From Clostridiales bacterium (GTDB taxonomy: Bacteria > Bacillota > Clostridia > Lachnospirales > Cellulosilyticaceae), in NCBI GenBank assembly GCA_019418225.1, contig DYCF01000048.1, forward strand, positions 1 to 35,524: a DNA stretch of 35,524 nucleotides, read 5' to 3'. Made by a program: the position numbers and the translations under genes. The notes under the pieces are model-generated. The model was given only the letters and a program-made list of their open reading frames with translations, was not told the DNA's origin and did not search any database. Each line of letters starts with the position of its first letter. Within the stretch, counting starts at the first letter, position 1. Positions 16,677 to 24,572 of this stretch are shown here, one piece after another.

Positions 16677-17936
16677 TTAATTATTTGGAATAAGTAATGT
16701 TTGCCCTACATAGATCATATTTGGATTACTAATGTGATTCATACGGACTAAAGTAGCAACAGTAGTATCATACGATAAAGCAATTTCAGATAAGGTATCA
16801 CCAGATTGAACGATATAAGTGAAGTAGGAAGAAGCGGAAGAAGAATAATTATTTTGGGGTATACGAAGCGTTTCACCTATATAAATAAGATTAGGATTTG
16901 AAATATTATTGAGGGCAACTAGTGTATGAACGGTAGTCCCATAATATACGGCTATACCAGATAGGGTATCACCTGATTGTACAATATAAGTAAATGTAGA
17001 TGAATGAGAGGTAGTTGGGCTTGATGGTGTAGAGGAAGAGCTAGTAGTGGGGATAAGCAAATTTTGCCCTATATAAATAAGATTAGGGTTTTGAATATTA
17101 TTAAGGGTAACAAGGGTATTAACAGTCGTATTAAATTCATCAGCAATGCCAGAAAGGGTATTACCAGCTTGCACTGTATAGGTAAAAAAGTTATTTGAGG
17201 ATGAAGTGTGGGATGTAGAAGAGGAAGAATGTGACGTAGAAGGGGAGGAAGTATGGTGAGAAGGAGTTATAAAAATAGTATCTTTAAAATAATCTAAGTC
17301 AACATTACCAGAAATACCATTTACAGAACCTGTATCACTATATTGGAAACCAGCCCAACTTTGCCATTGACCGATACTGCTAGGAGAACTCACTCCATAA
17401 TTAGCGACCCAAAGTGGATAATTAGTGAGTGCATTATCCCATAAGTTAGCCGCATTACTGGCATCGCTATAAACCATAGGTTCAATATTTAGAAGGGACT
17501 CAAGTGTTTGAAGATAAGTAAGTGCTATTTGATTAATTTCCCAGTTAGACAGTGAAGAAAAGCTTTCAAAGTCCATAACAGGGATGCAATCCATATGTTT
17601 GTCTTTTATAAGAGAAGCAAAAAATTTTGCTTGTTCTTGAGCTTCTTGAGTATTTGTAGCAGTAATATAATGATAAAAACCAATCTTAAGACCAGCATTT
17701 AGGGCGCCATTGTAATGAGAAATGAAATAAGGATCGACATAACTGCTACCTTCAGCAGCACGAATATAGACAACATCAATGCCAGAATCTTGAACCGCCT
17801 CAAAGTCAATAGAACCTTCCCAAACGCTTACATCAATACCAGACAATACTTGAGCAGAAACCTTAGGAGAAAATGTTAGAAATAAAAAGCAGCATAAAAA
17901 TGATAACATGAAACAAAAAAAGTTACGTTTTGACAT
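16677..17936 (-). CDS. Secreted GH25 lysozyme with three C-terminal LysM repeats
   Basis: A 419-aa exported cell-wall hydrolase. Residues 1-28 form a signal peptide (KRN, hydrophobic core, cleavage near VSA-Q). Residues 31-220 are a GH25 N-acetylmuramidase domain, with D35 in GIDVS and the catalytic pair D122 and E124 in MDFES. A Ser/Thr/His-rich linker (about 226-250) leads to LysM domains at 253-296, 316-360 and 373-417, each ending in a NPNLIYIGxxLxIP-like motif and separated by Ser-rich spacers. GH25 cleaves the MurNAc-GlcNAc bond of peptidoglycan and LysM binds its GlcNAc chains. RBS GGAGGTGT is clear. A role in cell-wall turnover or growth in competition is likely. Confidence 0.95.
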   Translation of the reverse strand: MSKRNFFCFMLSFLCCFLFLTFSPKVSAQVLSGIDVSVWEGSIDFEAVQDSGIDVVYIRAAEGSSYVDPYFISHYNGALNAGLKIGFYHYITATNTQEAQEQAKFFASLIKDKHMDCIPVMDFESFSSLSNWEINQIALTYLQTLESLLNIEPMVYSDASNAANLWDNALTNYPLWVANYGVSSPSSIGQWQSWAGFQYSDTGSVNGISGNVDLDYFKDTIFITPSHHTSSPSTSHSSSSTSHTSSSNNFFTYTVQAGNTLSGIADEFNTTVNTLVTLNNIQNPNLIYIGQNLLIPTTSSSSTPSSPTTSHSSTFTYIVQSGDTLSGIAVYYGTTVHTLVALNNISNPNLIYIGETLRIPQNNYSSSASSYFTYIVQSGDTLSEIALSYDTTVATLVRMNHISNPNMIYVGQTLLIPNN

Positions 17937-18018
17937 AAGAACACCTCCTAGAATTCATAATATGAAAACCGGGACAATAAGTGACTATAGATTTTGCAGT
18001 TATAAATTTTAGTTATTA

Positions 18019-18133
18019 TATAGATTTCACATTTATAAATTTTAATTATTCATGTTTTTAAGTCATGTGAAATCATTGTGAGAAAACAACTTACCTAACT
18101 GTATATTTCAAGTTTTTAGCTGGTTTCTCTATA
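18019..18133 (-). repeat. Two-hairpin dispersed repeat, copy D
   Basis: A complete unit in reverse orientation between the divergent lysozyme and acyl-CoA synthetase genes, with more substitutions than copies A and B. Bases 17984-18018 are a further degraded fragment of the hairpin-2 half. The rest of the 366-bp divergent gap holds copy E and promoter sequences. Confidence 0.85.
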
Positions 18134-18216
18134 GTTTTGAGTCATGTGAAGTCATGGAGAGAAATCTATTTATCTCCATGTACATTTCAAGGTTTTAGTT
18201 GTTTCCTCTCTCTATA
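18134..18216 (-). repeat. Two-hairpin dispersed repeat, copy E (truncated)
   Basis: A partial reverse-oriented unit joined to copy D. It keeps the GAGAAA...TTTCTC-like hairpin 1 in altered form and the TCATGTGAAGTCAT segment but lacks most of hairpin 2. Confidence 0.75.
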
Positions 18217-18220
18217 TAAA

Positions 18221-18250
18221 TTGAAATAGAATATTGATGAATATTAAAAT
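18221..18250 (+). promoter_or_regulatory. Possible promoter of the acyl-CoA synthetase gene
   Basis: TTGAAA (18221-18226) and TAAAAT (18245-18250) with an 18-bp spacer lie directly after repeat copy E and about 53 bp before the start codon. Confidence 0.45.
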
Positions 18251-18302
18251 AAAGTGTAAACTATTATAAAAGATTTTGAAAAATTAAGAAGGGAAAATTG
18301 CT

Positions 18303-19937
18303 ATGCCTATTACAGAACTTTTAGAACAAAATAGTAAGCAGTACGGAAATGATATTTGTCTTGTAGAAATTAATCCAGAGGTAAAAGAAAAAAGGCGTGT
18401 CACATGGAAAGAATATGAGCTGATGGAGCCCAATCCCGTAACACATTATCGCAGAGAAATTACTTGGCATGTTTTTAATGAAAAAGCTAATCGTTTTGCG
18501 AATCTTTTACTTGAGCGAGGTATTGAAAAAGGAGATAAAGTTGGAATTCTATTAATGAATTGTTTAGAATGGCTTCCTATTTACTTTGGGATTTTAAAAA
18601 CAGGGGCACTGGCAGTACCGCTTAACTTTAGATATGCACCTGATGAGATTAAATATTGTGTAGAGCTTGCAGAAGTAGATATCTTAGTTTTTGGCCCAGA
18701 ATTCATTGGTCGTGTAGAAGAGATTGCAGATGAAATCAGTAAAAATAGATTATTATTTTATGTGGGTGCAAACTGTCCAACCTTTGCGGAAGATTATGTA
18801 GCACTTACAGCAAACTGTTCAAGTAAAACACCAGATATTCATTTAACGGATGATGATGATGCAGCTATTTACTTTTCATCAGGGACAACAGGTTTTCCAA
18901 AAGCAATTTTACATAAGCATAGAAGTTTAATGCACTCTGCAAGGGTAGAGCAAAATCATCATGGACAAACAAAGGATGATGTATTTTTATGTATTCCACC
19001 ACTTTATCATACAGGCGCTAAGATGCACTGGTTTGGCAGCCTGATTTCAGGTGGAAAGGCAGTGTTACTTAGAAGTACGAAACCAGAATTTATATTGCAG
19101 GCTGTCTCAAAAGAAAAATGTACAATCGTATGGCTTTTAGTACCTTGGGCACAAGATATATTAGAGGCAATAGAGCGCGGTGATGTAAATCTTGAAGCGT
19201 ATGAATTATCACAGTGGCGTCTGATGCATATAGGTGCGCAGCCAGTGCCACCGAGCTTAATCAGTAAATGGATGGAATACTTCCCAAATCATCAGTATGA
19301 TACAAATTATGGTTTAAGTGAATCTATAGGCCCAGGCTGTGTACATTTAGGCGTAGAAAATGTACATAAAGTAGGTACAATCGGTAAAGCGGGTTATGGA
19401 TGGGAAGTTAAGATTGTAGATGAAAAAGGGGAAAGGGTAAAACAGGGCCAAGTAGGAGAGTTAGTGGTAAAAGGGCCTGGTGTAATGAGTTGTTATTATC
19501 ATGATGAAAGGGCAACTAAAGAAGTTTTGAAAGATGGATGGCTCTTTACAGGTGATATGGCAGAAGAAGATGAAGATGGATTTATCCTACTAGTAGACCG
19601 TAAGAAAGATGTCATTATTAGCGGTGGCGAGAACTTATATCCAGTTCAAATTGAAGACTTTATTCGTATGAATGAGGCAGTTCATGATGTAGCTGTTATT
19701 GGGCTTCCTGATAAACGTTTAGGTGAGATTGCAGCAGCAATTATTGAGGTGAAACCAGGATATCACTTAACAGAAAATGAAGTGAATACATTCTGTATGA
19801 AACTTCCACGTTATAAACGACCACGTAAGGTATTCTTTGAAGATATTCCAAGAAACCCTACAGGAAAAATTGAAAAAAATACCCTTAGAAAAATGTTCTG
19901 TACGGAGAACTTGGTGGAGGCACAAAATCGCGGGTAA
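18303..19937 (+). CDS. AMP-forming acyl-CoA synthetase
   Basis: A 544-aa member of the ANL adenylate-forming superfamily, making an acyl-CoA from a carboxylic acid, ATP and CoA. The P-loop-like motif YFSSGTTGFPK ends at residue 200, YGLSES is near 340, the hinge region GDMAEEDEDGF and DRKKDVIISGGENLYP follow near 415-445, and the catalytic lysine lies in NPTGKIEKN near the C-terminus. Residues about 34-55 hold an insertion in which the TW motif appears twice (VTWKEY and ITWHVF), which is not usual in the family. The acid cannot be named from sequence; a medium-chain or aromatic acid is possible. It is a single gene ended by a strong terminator. Confidence 0.9.
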   Translation: MPITELLEQNSKQYGNDICLVEINPEVKEKRRVTWKEYELMEPNPVTHYRREITWHVFNEKANRFANLLLERGIEKGDKVGILLMNCLEWLPIYFGILKTGALAVPLNFRYAPDEIKYCVELAEVDILVFGPEFIGRVEEIADEISKNRLLFYVGANCPTFAEDYVALTANCSSKTPDIHLTDDDDAAIYFSSGTTGFPKAILHKHRSLMHSARVEQNHHGQTKDDVFLCIPPLYHTGAKMHWFGSLISGGKAVLLRSTKPEFILQAVSKEKCTIVWLLVPWAQDILEAIERGDVNLEAYELSQWRLMHIGAQPVPPSLISKWMEYFPNHQYDTNYGLSESIGPGCVHLGVENVHKVGTIGKAGYGWEVKIVDEKGERVKQGQVGELVVKGPGVMSCYYHDERATKEVLKDGWLFTGDMAEEDEDGFILLVDRKKDVIISGGENLYPVQIEDFIRMNEAVHDVAVIGLPDKRLGEIAAAIIEVKPGYHLTENEVNTFCMKLPRYKRPRKVFFEDIPRNPTGKIEKNTLRKMFCTENLVEAQNRG

Positions 19938-19945
19938 GAAGTATA

Positions 19946-19978
19946 AGGCTGAGGCACAAAAGGTGCCTCAGCTTTTTT
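19946..19978 (+). terminator. Terminator of the acyl-CoA synthetase gene
   Basis: A perfect 10-bp stem GCTGAGGCAC (19948-19957) / GTGCCTCAGC (19963-19972) with loop AAAAG and a run of six Ts. Confidence 0.95.
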
Positions 19979-20114
19979 GTGTAGAGATGGGCAGGAATAA
20001 CTAAAAAGTATATCTGGAGATTTCAATATTTTAACACTTGGATTTCAAGAAACTATCACTTTGGGTGGATACATTAGAGAAGTAGGATTGCTAAAGAAAG
20101 AACAGGTGTTGTGC

Positions 20115-21185
20115 ATGGAAAATAGGAGATGGGTGGTTGTGGTTATTCCAGCTTATGAGCCAGATGAGAAGCTTGTGGAACTTGTAAGGCAGTTAAGGGT
20201 ACGAAGCAGTTATAAGATAGTAGTAGTAGATGATGGCAGCGGCATAGATTATAAAGACATTTTTGAGCAGGTAGGGAAATATGCAAAGGTACTTTCGTAT
20301 GCAAAGAATAAGGGAAAGGGGTATGCACTAAAGACTGCTTTTAAGTGGGTGAAGGAAGTGTATGGCGAGGCGGTAAGTATTGTAACGGCGGATGCAGATG
20401 GACAGCATCGCTTGGAAGATATTGCAGCAGTGGTAAGTGTAGCTGAAGTAAGGCACAATGCATTGGTACTTGGAAGCCGTGCTTTTAATGGAAAGGTACC
20501 CTTTAAAAGTTTGTTAGGAAATAAGATGACTTCTTTAGTTTTTTATTTAGCATCAGGCGTTAAGGTGAAAGATACTCAGACAGGATTAAGGGCTTTTGAT
20601 GGGAGCAATCTAGAAGAATGTATAAACATACCTGGTGAACGTTATGAGTATGAAATGAATATGCTAATGGATTGGGCGAAGAAAAAGAGAAATATTTATG
20701 AGCAGTTAATAGAAACCATTTATATGAATGATAATAAGGGCTCTCATTTTCATCCAATAAGAGATTCTTTTAGGATTTATAAAGAAATTTTTAAATTTAG
20801 CTGTTCATCCTTTGTCTCTTTTGTAGCGGACTATATTTTATATGTCGTATTGACATTTGTCACACAAGGGATGGGGGTACAGATGAGCTTGTGGGTGAGT
20901 AATATAGGTGCAAGGCTTATAAGCGGTATGCTTAATTATGAACTCAATCGCAGGTTTGTTTTTAAGAGTAAGGAGCGCAGTATTAGGACAGCAGGAGAAT
21001 ATATTCTTTTAGCAGTGAGTATTCTGGCTTTAAATACGGTACTTTTAACTTTTTTAGTAGAGACCATGCTACCTAATAAATTTATAGCTAAGGTTGTTGT
21101 GGAATGTATATTATTTATCTTGAGTCTCACTATACAAAAGAAGATTATCTTTAGAAAAAGAAACATAAAAAAGGTACATTGTTAG
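20115..21185 (+). CDS. Glycosyltransferase family 2 fused to a GtrA-like membrane domain
   Basis: A 356-aa protein. Residues 6-205 are a GT-A fold like dolichol/polyprenyl-phosphate glycosyltransferases, with VIPAYEP, VVDDGS (38-42), the metal-binding D93-A-D95 and the TQTGLRAF motif. Residues about 215-350 form four membrane helices of the GtrA family, including NYELNRRFVF. Such fusions charge an undecaprenyl carrier with a sugar and pass it across the membrane to decorate surface polymers. The start is uncertain: the frame is open from TTG 20061; ATG 20115 with AGGTG six bases upstream is preferred. It leads a three-gene operon. Confidence 0.88.
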   Translation: MENRRWVVVVIPAYEPDEKLVELVRQLRVRSSYKIVVVDDGSGIDYKDIFEQVGKYAKVLSYAKNKGKGYALKTAFKWVKEVYGEAVSIVTADADGQHRLEDIAAVVSVAEVRHNALVLGSRAFNGKVPFKSLLGNKMTSLVFYLASGVKVKDTQTGLRAFDGSNLEECINIPGERYEYEMNMLMDWAKKKRNIYEQLIETIYMNDNKGSHFHPIRDSFRIYKEIFKFSCSSFVSFVADYILYVVLTFVTQGMGVQMSLWVSNIGARLISGMLNYELNRRFVFKSKERSIRTAGEYILLAVSILALNTVLLTFLVETMLPNKFIAKVVVECILFILSLTIQKKIIFRKRNIKKVHC

Positions 21186-21197
21186 AGGAGGAGAGAA

Positions 21198-22148
21198 ATG
21201 GGCGAGAAGAAAAGGTGGCCTTATTGTTGGGCAATTTTTTATGGCATAACGTTGATGAGCTTTACGTCTTTTGTGCTTTTAAAAACTTTCGTTGTTAGAT
21301 CGACGAATACAGTAGAAGCTAAAAATAATGGGATTTATGTTGCAAAGGAAGAAAAGGAAGCAACTGAAGATAAGGCCACAACGGATTTACAGAAAGTAGA
21401 TACCAGTAGTGCATTAAGTGAGGGAGATAGTAGGCGTTATGAGGATGAGAATATGTGTATTAGTATTGAAACTAAGCGGGTAGAAGATACAACTGTTTAT
21501 ATTGCAGATATACAGATAAGTGATATAACGTATTTAAAAACTGCATTAGCAGAAAATACGTATGGTAGAAATATAAAAGAGACAACCTCTAAGATGGCAG
21601 AAGAAAATAAGGCTATTTTAGCTATTAATGGAGATTATTATGGTTTTAGAGATTATGGCTATGTACTTCGTAATGGGATGCTTTATCGCGCAAGTTATGG
21701 TGATGGGGATGATGAGGCCTTTGTAATTTATGAAGATGGTAGCTGTGAAACTGTAACAGAAAGTGAGAGGAGTGCAGAAGATTTACTAAGTAAGGGGGCA
21801 GTTCAAATTTTATCTTTTGGTCCAGGCTTAATAAAAGATGGTGAGATAGCCATTAGCGAGAATGAAGAAGTAGATCGTGCCAAGACTAGTAATCCTAGAA
21901 CGGCCATTGGTATGATAAGTCCACTGCATTATATCATTGTGGTATCTGATGGCAGAACATCTGAGAGCGAAGGACTTACCTTATATGAGTTGGCGGGCGT
22001 TATGAAAGAAGCAGGTTGCACGCAGGCCTATAACTTAGATGGTGGGGGTTCATCTACTTTATGGTTTAAAGGAGAAATAATCAATAATCCTACAGATGGC
22101 AGAAAAACAGGTGAACGTGAGGTGAGTGATATTGTCTACATTGGTTAA
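21198..22148 (+). CDS. Membrane-anchored phosphodiester glycosidase (NAGPA family)
   Basis: A 316-aa protein with an N-terminal signal anchor (about 9-31), a charged linker to about 90 and a phosphodiester glycosidase domain (NAGPA, PF09992) from about 90 to the end. Family motifs are visible: NGDYYG (144-149), NPRTAIG (232-238) and NLDGGGSSTL (279-288). The family takes its name from the enzyme that uncovers GlcNAc-1-phosphodiesters; bacterial members face outward and probably trim phospho-linked surface sugars. It starts 12 bp after the GT2-GtrA gene with GAGGAGAG as RBS, so a joint role in surface glycan turnover is likely. Confidence 0.88.
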   Translation: MGEKKRWPYCWAIFYGITLMSFTSFVLLKTFVVRSTNTVEAKNNGIYVAKEEKEATEDKATTDLQKVDTSSALSEGDSRRYEDENMCISIETKRVEDTTVYIADIQISDITYLKTALAENTYGRNIKETTSKMAEENKAILAINGDYYGFRDYGYVLRNGMLYRASYGDGDDEAFVIYEDGSCETVTESERSAEDLLSKGAVQILSFGPGLIKDGEIAISENEEVDRAKTSNPRTAIGMISPLHYIIVVSDGRTSESEGLTLYELAGVMKEAGCTQAYNLDGGGSSTLWFKGEIINNPTDGRKTGEREVSDIVYIG

Positions 22149-22530
22149 AAAGAAAAGGACGAATATACAAAAAGGGATAATGAGTATGAGTGGTGTAACT
22201 GTATTCTGCCTGCTCTTTGCTATTATTTATAATTATTTTGGTCATGGGGTACATTCGGTCCATATGGATTATATGTTTTTATATCCGCTTATTTTAGGTG
22301 TTTTGTTTTATGTAAATTTAAATCAGATACTACAGGTTAAAGTGGTTTCAAGACTTTTCTTTAATACGTATAATTCAGGTATAGTAACACTGATAATAGG
22401 GAGTATGTTAAAGGGCATTTTTGAAATTGCAGGTACAAGTTCACCATATACAAGAATATATATGTGGGTAGGAATAGGGCTTATACTTATAGGCATTATA
22501 TCTTATTTGATAAGTTATATCATAGAGTAA
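22126..22530 (+). CDS. Small four-helix membrane protein, unknown
   Basis: A 134-aa protein with four hydrophobic helices. It overlaps the glycosidase gene by 23 bp if the GTG at 22126 is used; ATG codons at 22180 and 22186, after AAGGG, would give a product about 20 residues shorter. The basic KKKRTNIQK stretch before helix 1 supports the longer form. I do not recognise the family. Its place at the end of the operon suggests a partner of the two glycan enzymes. Confidence 0.7.
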   Translation: MILSTLVKKKRTNIQKGIMSMSGVTVFCLLFAIIYNYFGHGVHSVHMDYMFLYPLILGVLFYVNLNQILQVKVVSRLFFNTYNSGIVTLIIGSMLKGIFEIAGTSSPYTRIYMWVGIGLILIGIISYLISYIIE

Positions 22531-22533
22531 ACT

Positions 22534-22575
22534 AGGGAGATTATAAAATCATCAATGATTTTGTAATCTCCCTTT
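22534..22575 (+). terminator. Terminator of the glycan operon
   Basis: An 18-bp stem, AGGGAGATTATAAAATCA (22534-22551) with its complement at 22556-22573, one G-U pair, loop TCAA, and a short TTT tail. Very stable despite the short tail. Confidence 0.85.
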
Positions 22576-22679
22576 GAGCGTATTGGTGATTGGTTTTGAA
22601 TAAATAGAAAACAAAGAAAATTTATGTTATGCTAAGAGGTGAAGAAATGATATAGTTAAGAGATTTAAGGAGAGATAGT

Positions 22680-23576
22680 GTGAAGAAGAAAAGAATGCTT
22701 AATGAAACGCATATACTGAGATTTTCAGTAGGTGCAGGGCTAGTAATAGCGATTTTAGAGGTGATTTTAAGTTTTACGACGCATTCACAGGCTATTTTAA
22801 TGGATGGTGTATTTGATACAGCGGAAGGAATCGTGGCAGGGCTTTTTGTATTATTATTGCCGCTTATATATAAACCTGAGACGGAGAAGAGGCCTTATGG
22901 TTATGCCCAGTTAGAAAGCATATTTATGATTGGAAAAGGATGTGCACTAGCAACTATTACCATTCAGCTTATTATAGATAATATTAGAATCATGATGTCA
23001 GGTGGGAGAGTGGTCAATTCATTAGTTGTAGGCGCCTTTGAATTATTTGTGTGTGGCTTTAGTATTGTAGTGTTATATTTTTTAAAGCATATGAATAAGC
23101 ATATGAATTCTTTAGTAGTAGATGCAGAGATTCTATCATGGAAGATAGATATATTTTGCTGTTTAGGTGTGGGATTGGCCTTTATTTTAGAGATTTTTTT
23201 AAATGGAACATCAGTAGCTTTTATGTGTCAGTATGTAGACCAGGTGGTGGCTATTGTACTGGCATTATGTATGTTGCCACAACCTATAAAGATGGTTATT
23301 GACTCTCTAAGAAGTATTGTGCTATTAGCGCCTAAGGAAGAAGTTGTAGAACGAATCAAGGAAGTTGCGAATAATAAGGTGGCGGGAACAGGTACGGAGA
23401 TTACCTTCTGTGACTGTGTACAGACGGGGCGCCAGATATGGGTAGATATATATGTGAGAAGCAAGGAAAATGCCTTGAATGTAGATTATCTTAAGGAACT
23501 AAGAAGTCATATGCTTGAAAATTTACAAGAGGAAATTGAAGATATACATTTAGACATTACACTAGATTTAGATTAG
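22680..23576 (+). CDS. Cation diffusion facilitator (CDF) transporter
   Basis: A 298-aa CDF-family metal exporter with six membrane helices (about 12-205) and a cytosolic C-terminal ferredoxin-like domain (about 210-298). TM2 has the usual D42-xxx-D46. In TM5 the usual H-xxx-D pair appears as S153-xxx-D157, so the metal site lacks its histidine; the cation may be other than Zn, or the substrate may differ. The KRPYGYAQLES motif after TM2 is standard. The start is GTG with AAGGAG 7 nt upstream. It is flanked by a terminator and by the remnant of another gene. Confidence 0.88.
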   Translation: MKKKRMLNETHILRFSVGAGLVIAILEVILSFTTHSQAILMDGVFDTAEGIVAGLFVLLLPLIYKPETEKRPYGYAQLESIFMIGKGCALATITIQLIIDNIRIMMSGGRVVNSLVVGAFELFVCGFSIVVLYFLKHMNKHMNSLVVDAEILSWKIDIFCCLGVGLAFILEIFLNGTSVAFMCQYVDQVVAIVLALCMLPQPIKMVIDSLRSIVLLAPKEEVVERIKEVANNKVAGTGTEITFCDCVQTGRQIWVDIYVRSKENALNVDYLKELRSHMLENLQEEIEDIHLDITLDLD

Positions 23577-23577
23577 T

Positions 23578-23664
23578 GATTTAGTTATTGATAGTACAAA
23601 CTTAACTATAGCTGAGACGGCTAAAAAGGTAGATGCATTTTTACAAAGTATTAAAGAGAAATAA
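23578..23664 (+). pseudogene. C-terminal remnant of a P-loop nucleotide kinase-like gene
   Basis: Directly after the CDF stop, in another frame, 28 codons ending in TAA read DLVIDSTNLTIAETAKKV and onwards. The (Y)DLVIDSxNLxIEE pattern followed by an amphipathic helix is the usual C-terminus of cytidylate-kinase-like and related P-loop kinases. There is no start codon or RBS and the rest of the kinase is missing, so this looks like the tail of a gene deleted when the CDF gene came to lie here. The exact family is uncertain. Confidence 0.6.
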
Positions 23665-23750
23665 AGACAATGTACATAAAATCTTTAGAAACAATTTATA
23701 GTATAAAAGTATGTTTATAAAATTTATATGTTTTTTGGTAGGAGGAGGGT

Positions 23751-24332
23751 ATGTCACAAGCAACAAAGAAGGCATTGGCTGCATCATTAAAGAAACTATT
23801 AACGAAGAAGACGCTAGATAAAATAACGATTATTGACATTGTTCAAGATTGTGAAGTAAATAGGCAGACATTTTATTATCACTTTCAAGATATTTATGAT
23901 TTGATTGAGTGGATATTTGCGGTAGATGCGGATAAGGCCTTGAATGGGAAGAAAACATATGATACATGGCAACAAGGCTTTTTACAAATCTTTGAATATG
24001 CACAGGAAAATAAGTCATTTATTATGAATGCATATCATTCAATAAGCAAGGAAAGATTAGAATACTATCTTCATAAAGTAACATATGATTTGTTAATTAA
24101 TGTTGTTGAAGAAAAGGCTGTAGGAATGCATGTGAGAGATGATGATAAAAAGTTTATTGCAGACTTTTATAAATTTGGTTTCGTGGGCTTGATATTAGAA
24201 TGGATACGTGGGGGGATGAAAGAAGACCCTGAGGAAATTATTAAACATCTAAGCACATTAATTCAAGGCGATTTTACAAGAGCACTTGAGAAATATCGCA
24301 TGAATTATAGGATGAGTGAAAGAAGGCATTGA
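23751..24332 (+). CDS. TetR-family regulator (DhaS-like)
   Basis: A 193-aa regulator. The N-terminal HTH (about 8-55) has DKITIIDIVQDCEVNRQTFYYHF, the TetR recognition helix; the rest is helical and resembles the TetR_C_8 domain of DhaS-type activators. RBS GGAGGAGG is strong. It stands alone between the CDF/kinase remnant and a terminator, so its target is not evident; the CDF gene upstream or the dehydratase downstream are candidates. Perfect palindromes follow the gene (24336-24345 and 24355-24368). Confidence 0.85.
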   Translation: MSQATKKALAASLKKLLTKKTLDKITIIDIVQDCEVNRQTFYYHFQDIYDLIEWIFAVDADKALNGKKTYDTWQQGFLQIFEYAQENKSFIMNAYHSISKERLEYYLHKVTYDLLINVVEEKAVGMHVRDDDKKFIADFYKFGFVGLILEWIRGGMKEDPEEIIKHLSTLIQGDFTRALEKYRMNYRMSERRH

Positions 24333-24394
24333 TTTAGATATATCTCTTAATTTAGATAGTATACTATCATATTTAACAAAAATTAATTTAAAGA

Positions 24395-24434
24395 AAGTGT
24401 GATAAACATTATTAAAGTGTTTATCACACTTTTT
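24395..24434 (+). terminator. Terminator after the TetR gene
   Basis: A perfect 14-bp stem AAGTGTGATAAACA (24395-24408) / TGTTTATCACACTT (24418-24431) followed by TTTT. The 219-bp gap to the next gene otherwise holds only AT-rich sequence with two palindromes. Confidence 0.9.
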
Positions 24435-24572
24435 GCGTTTAAGTGGGAAATTTTTGTAATAATTAATGGAATCGTTAAATAAGCTATGTAAGGAAGAAGT
24501 TACTGTTTTATAAATGTACAAAGCCGCCTAAGCAAAAAAAGTGTAACAGAGATGGAAAAGGGGAGAGAAAAA

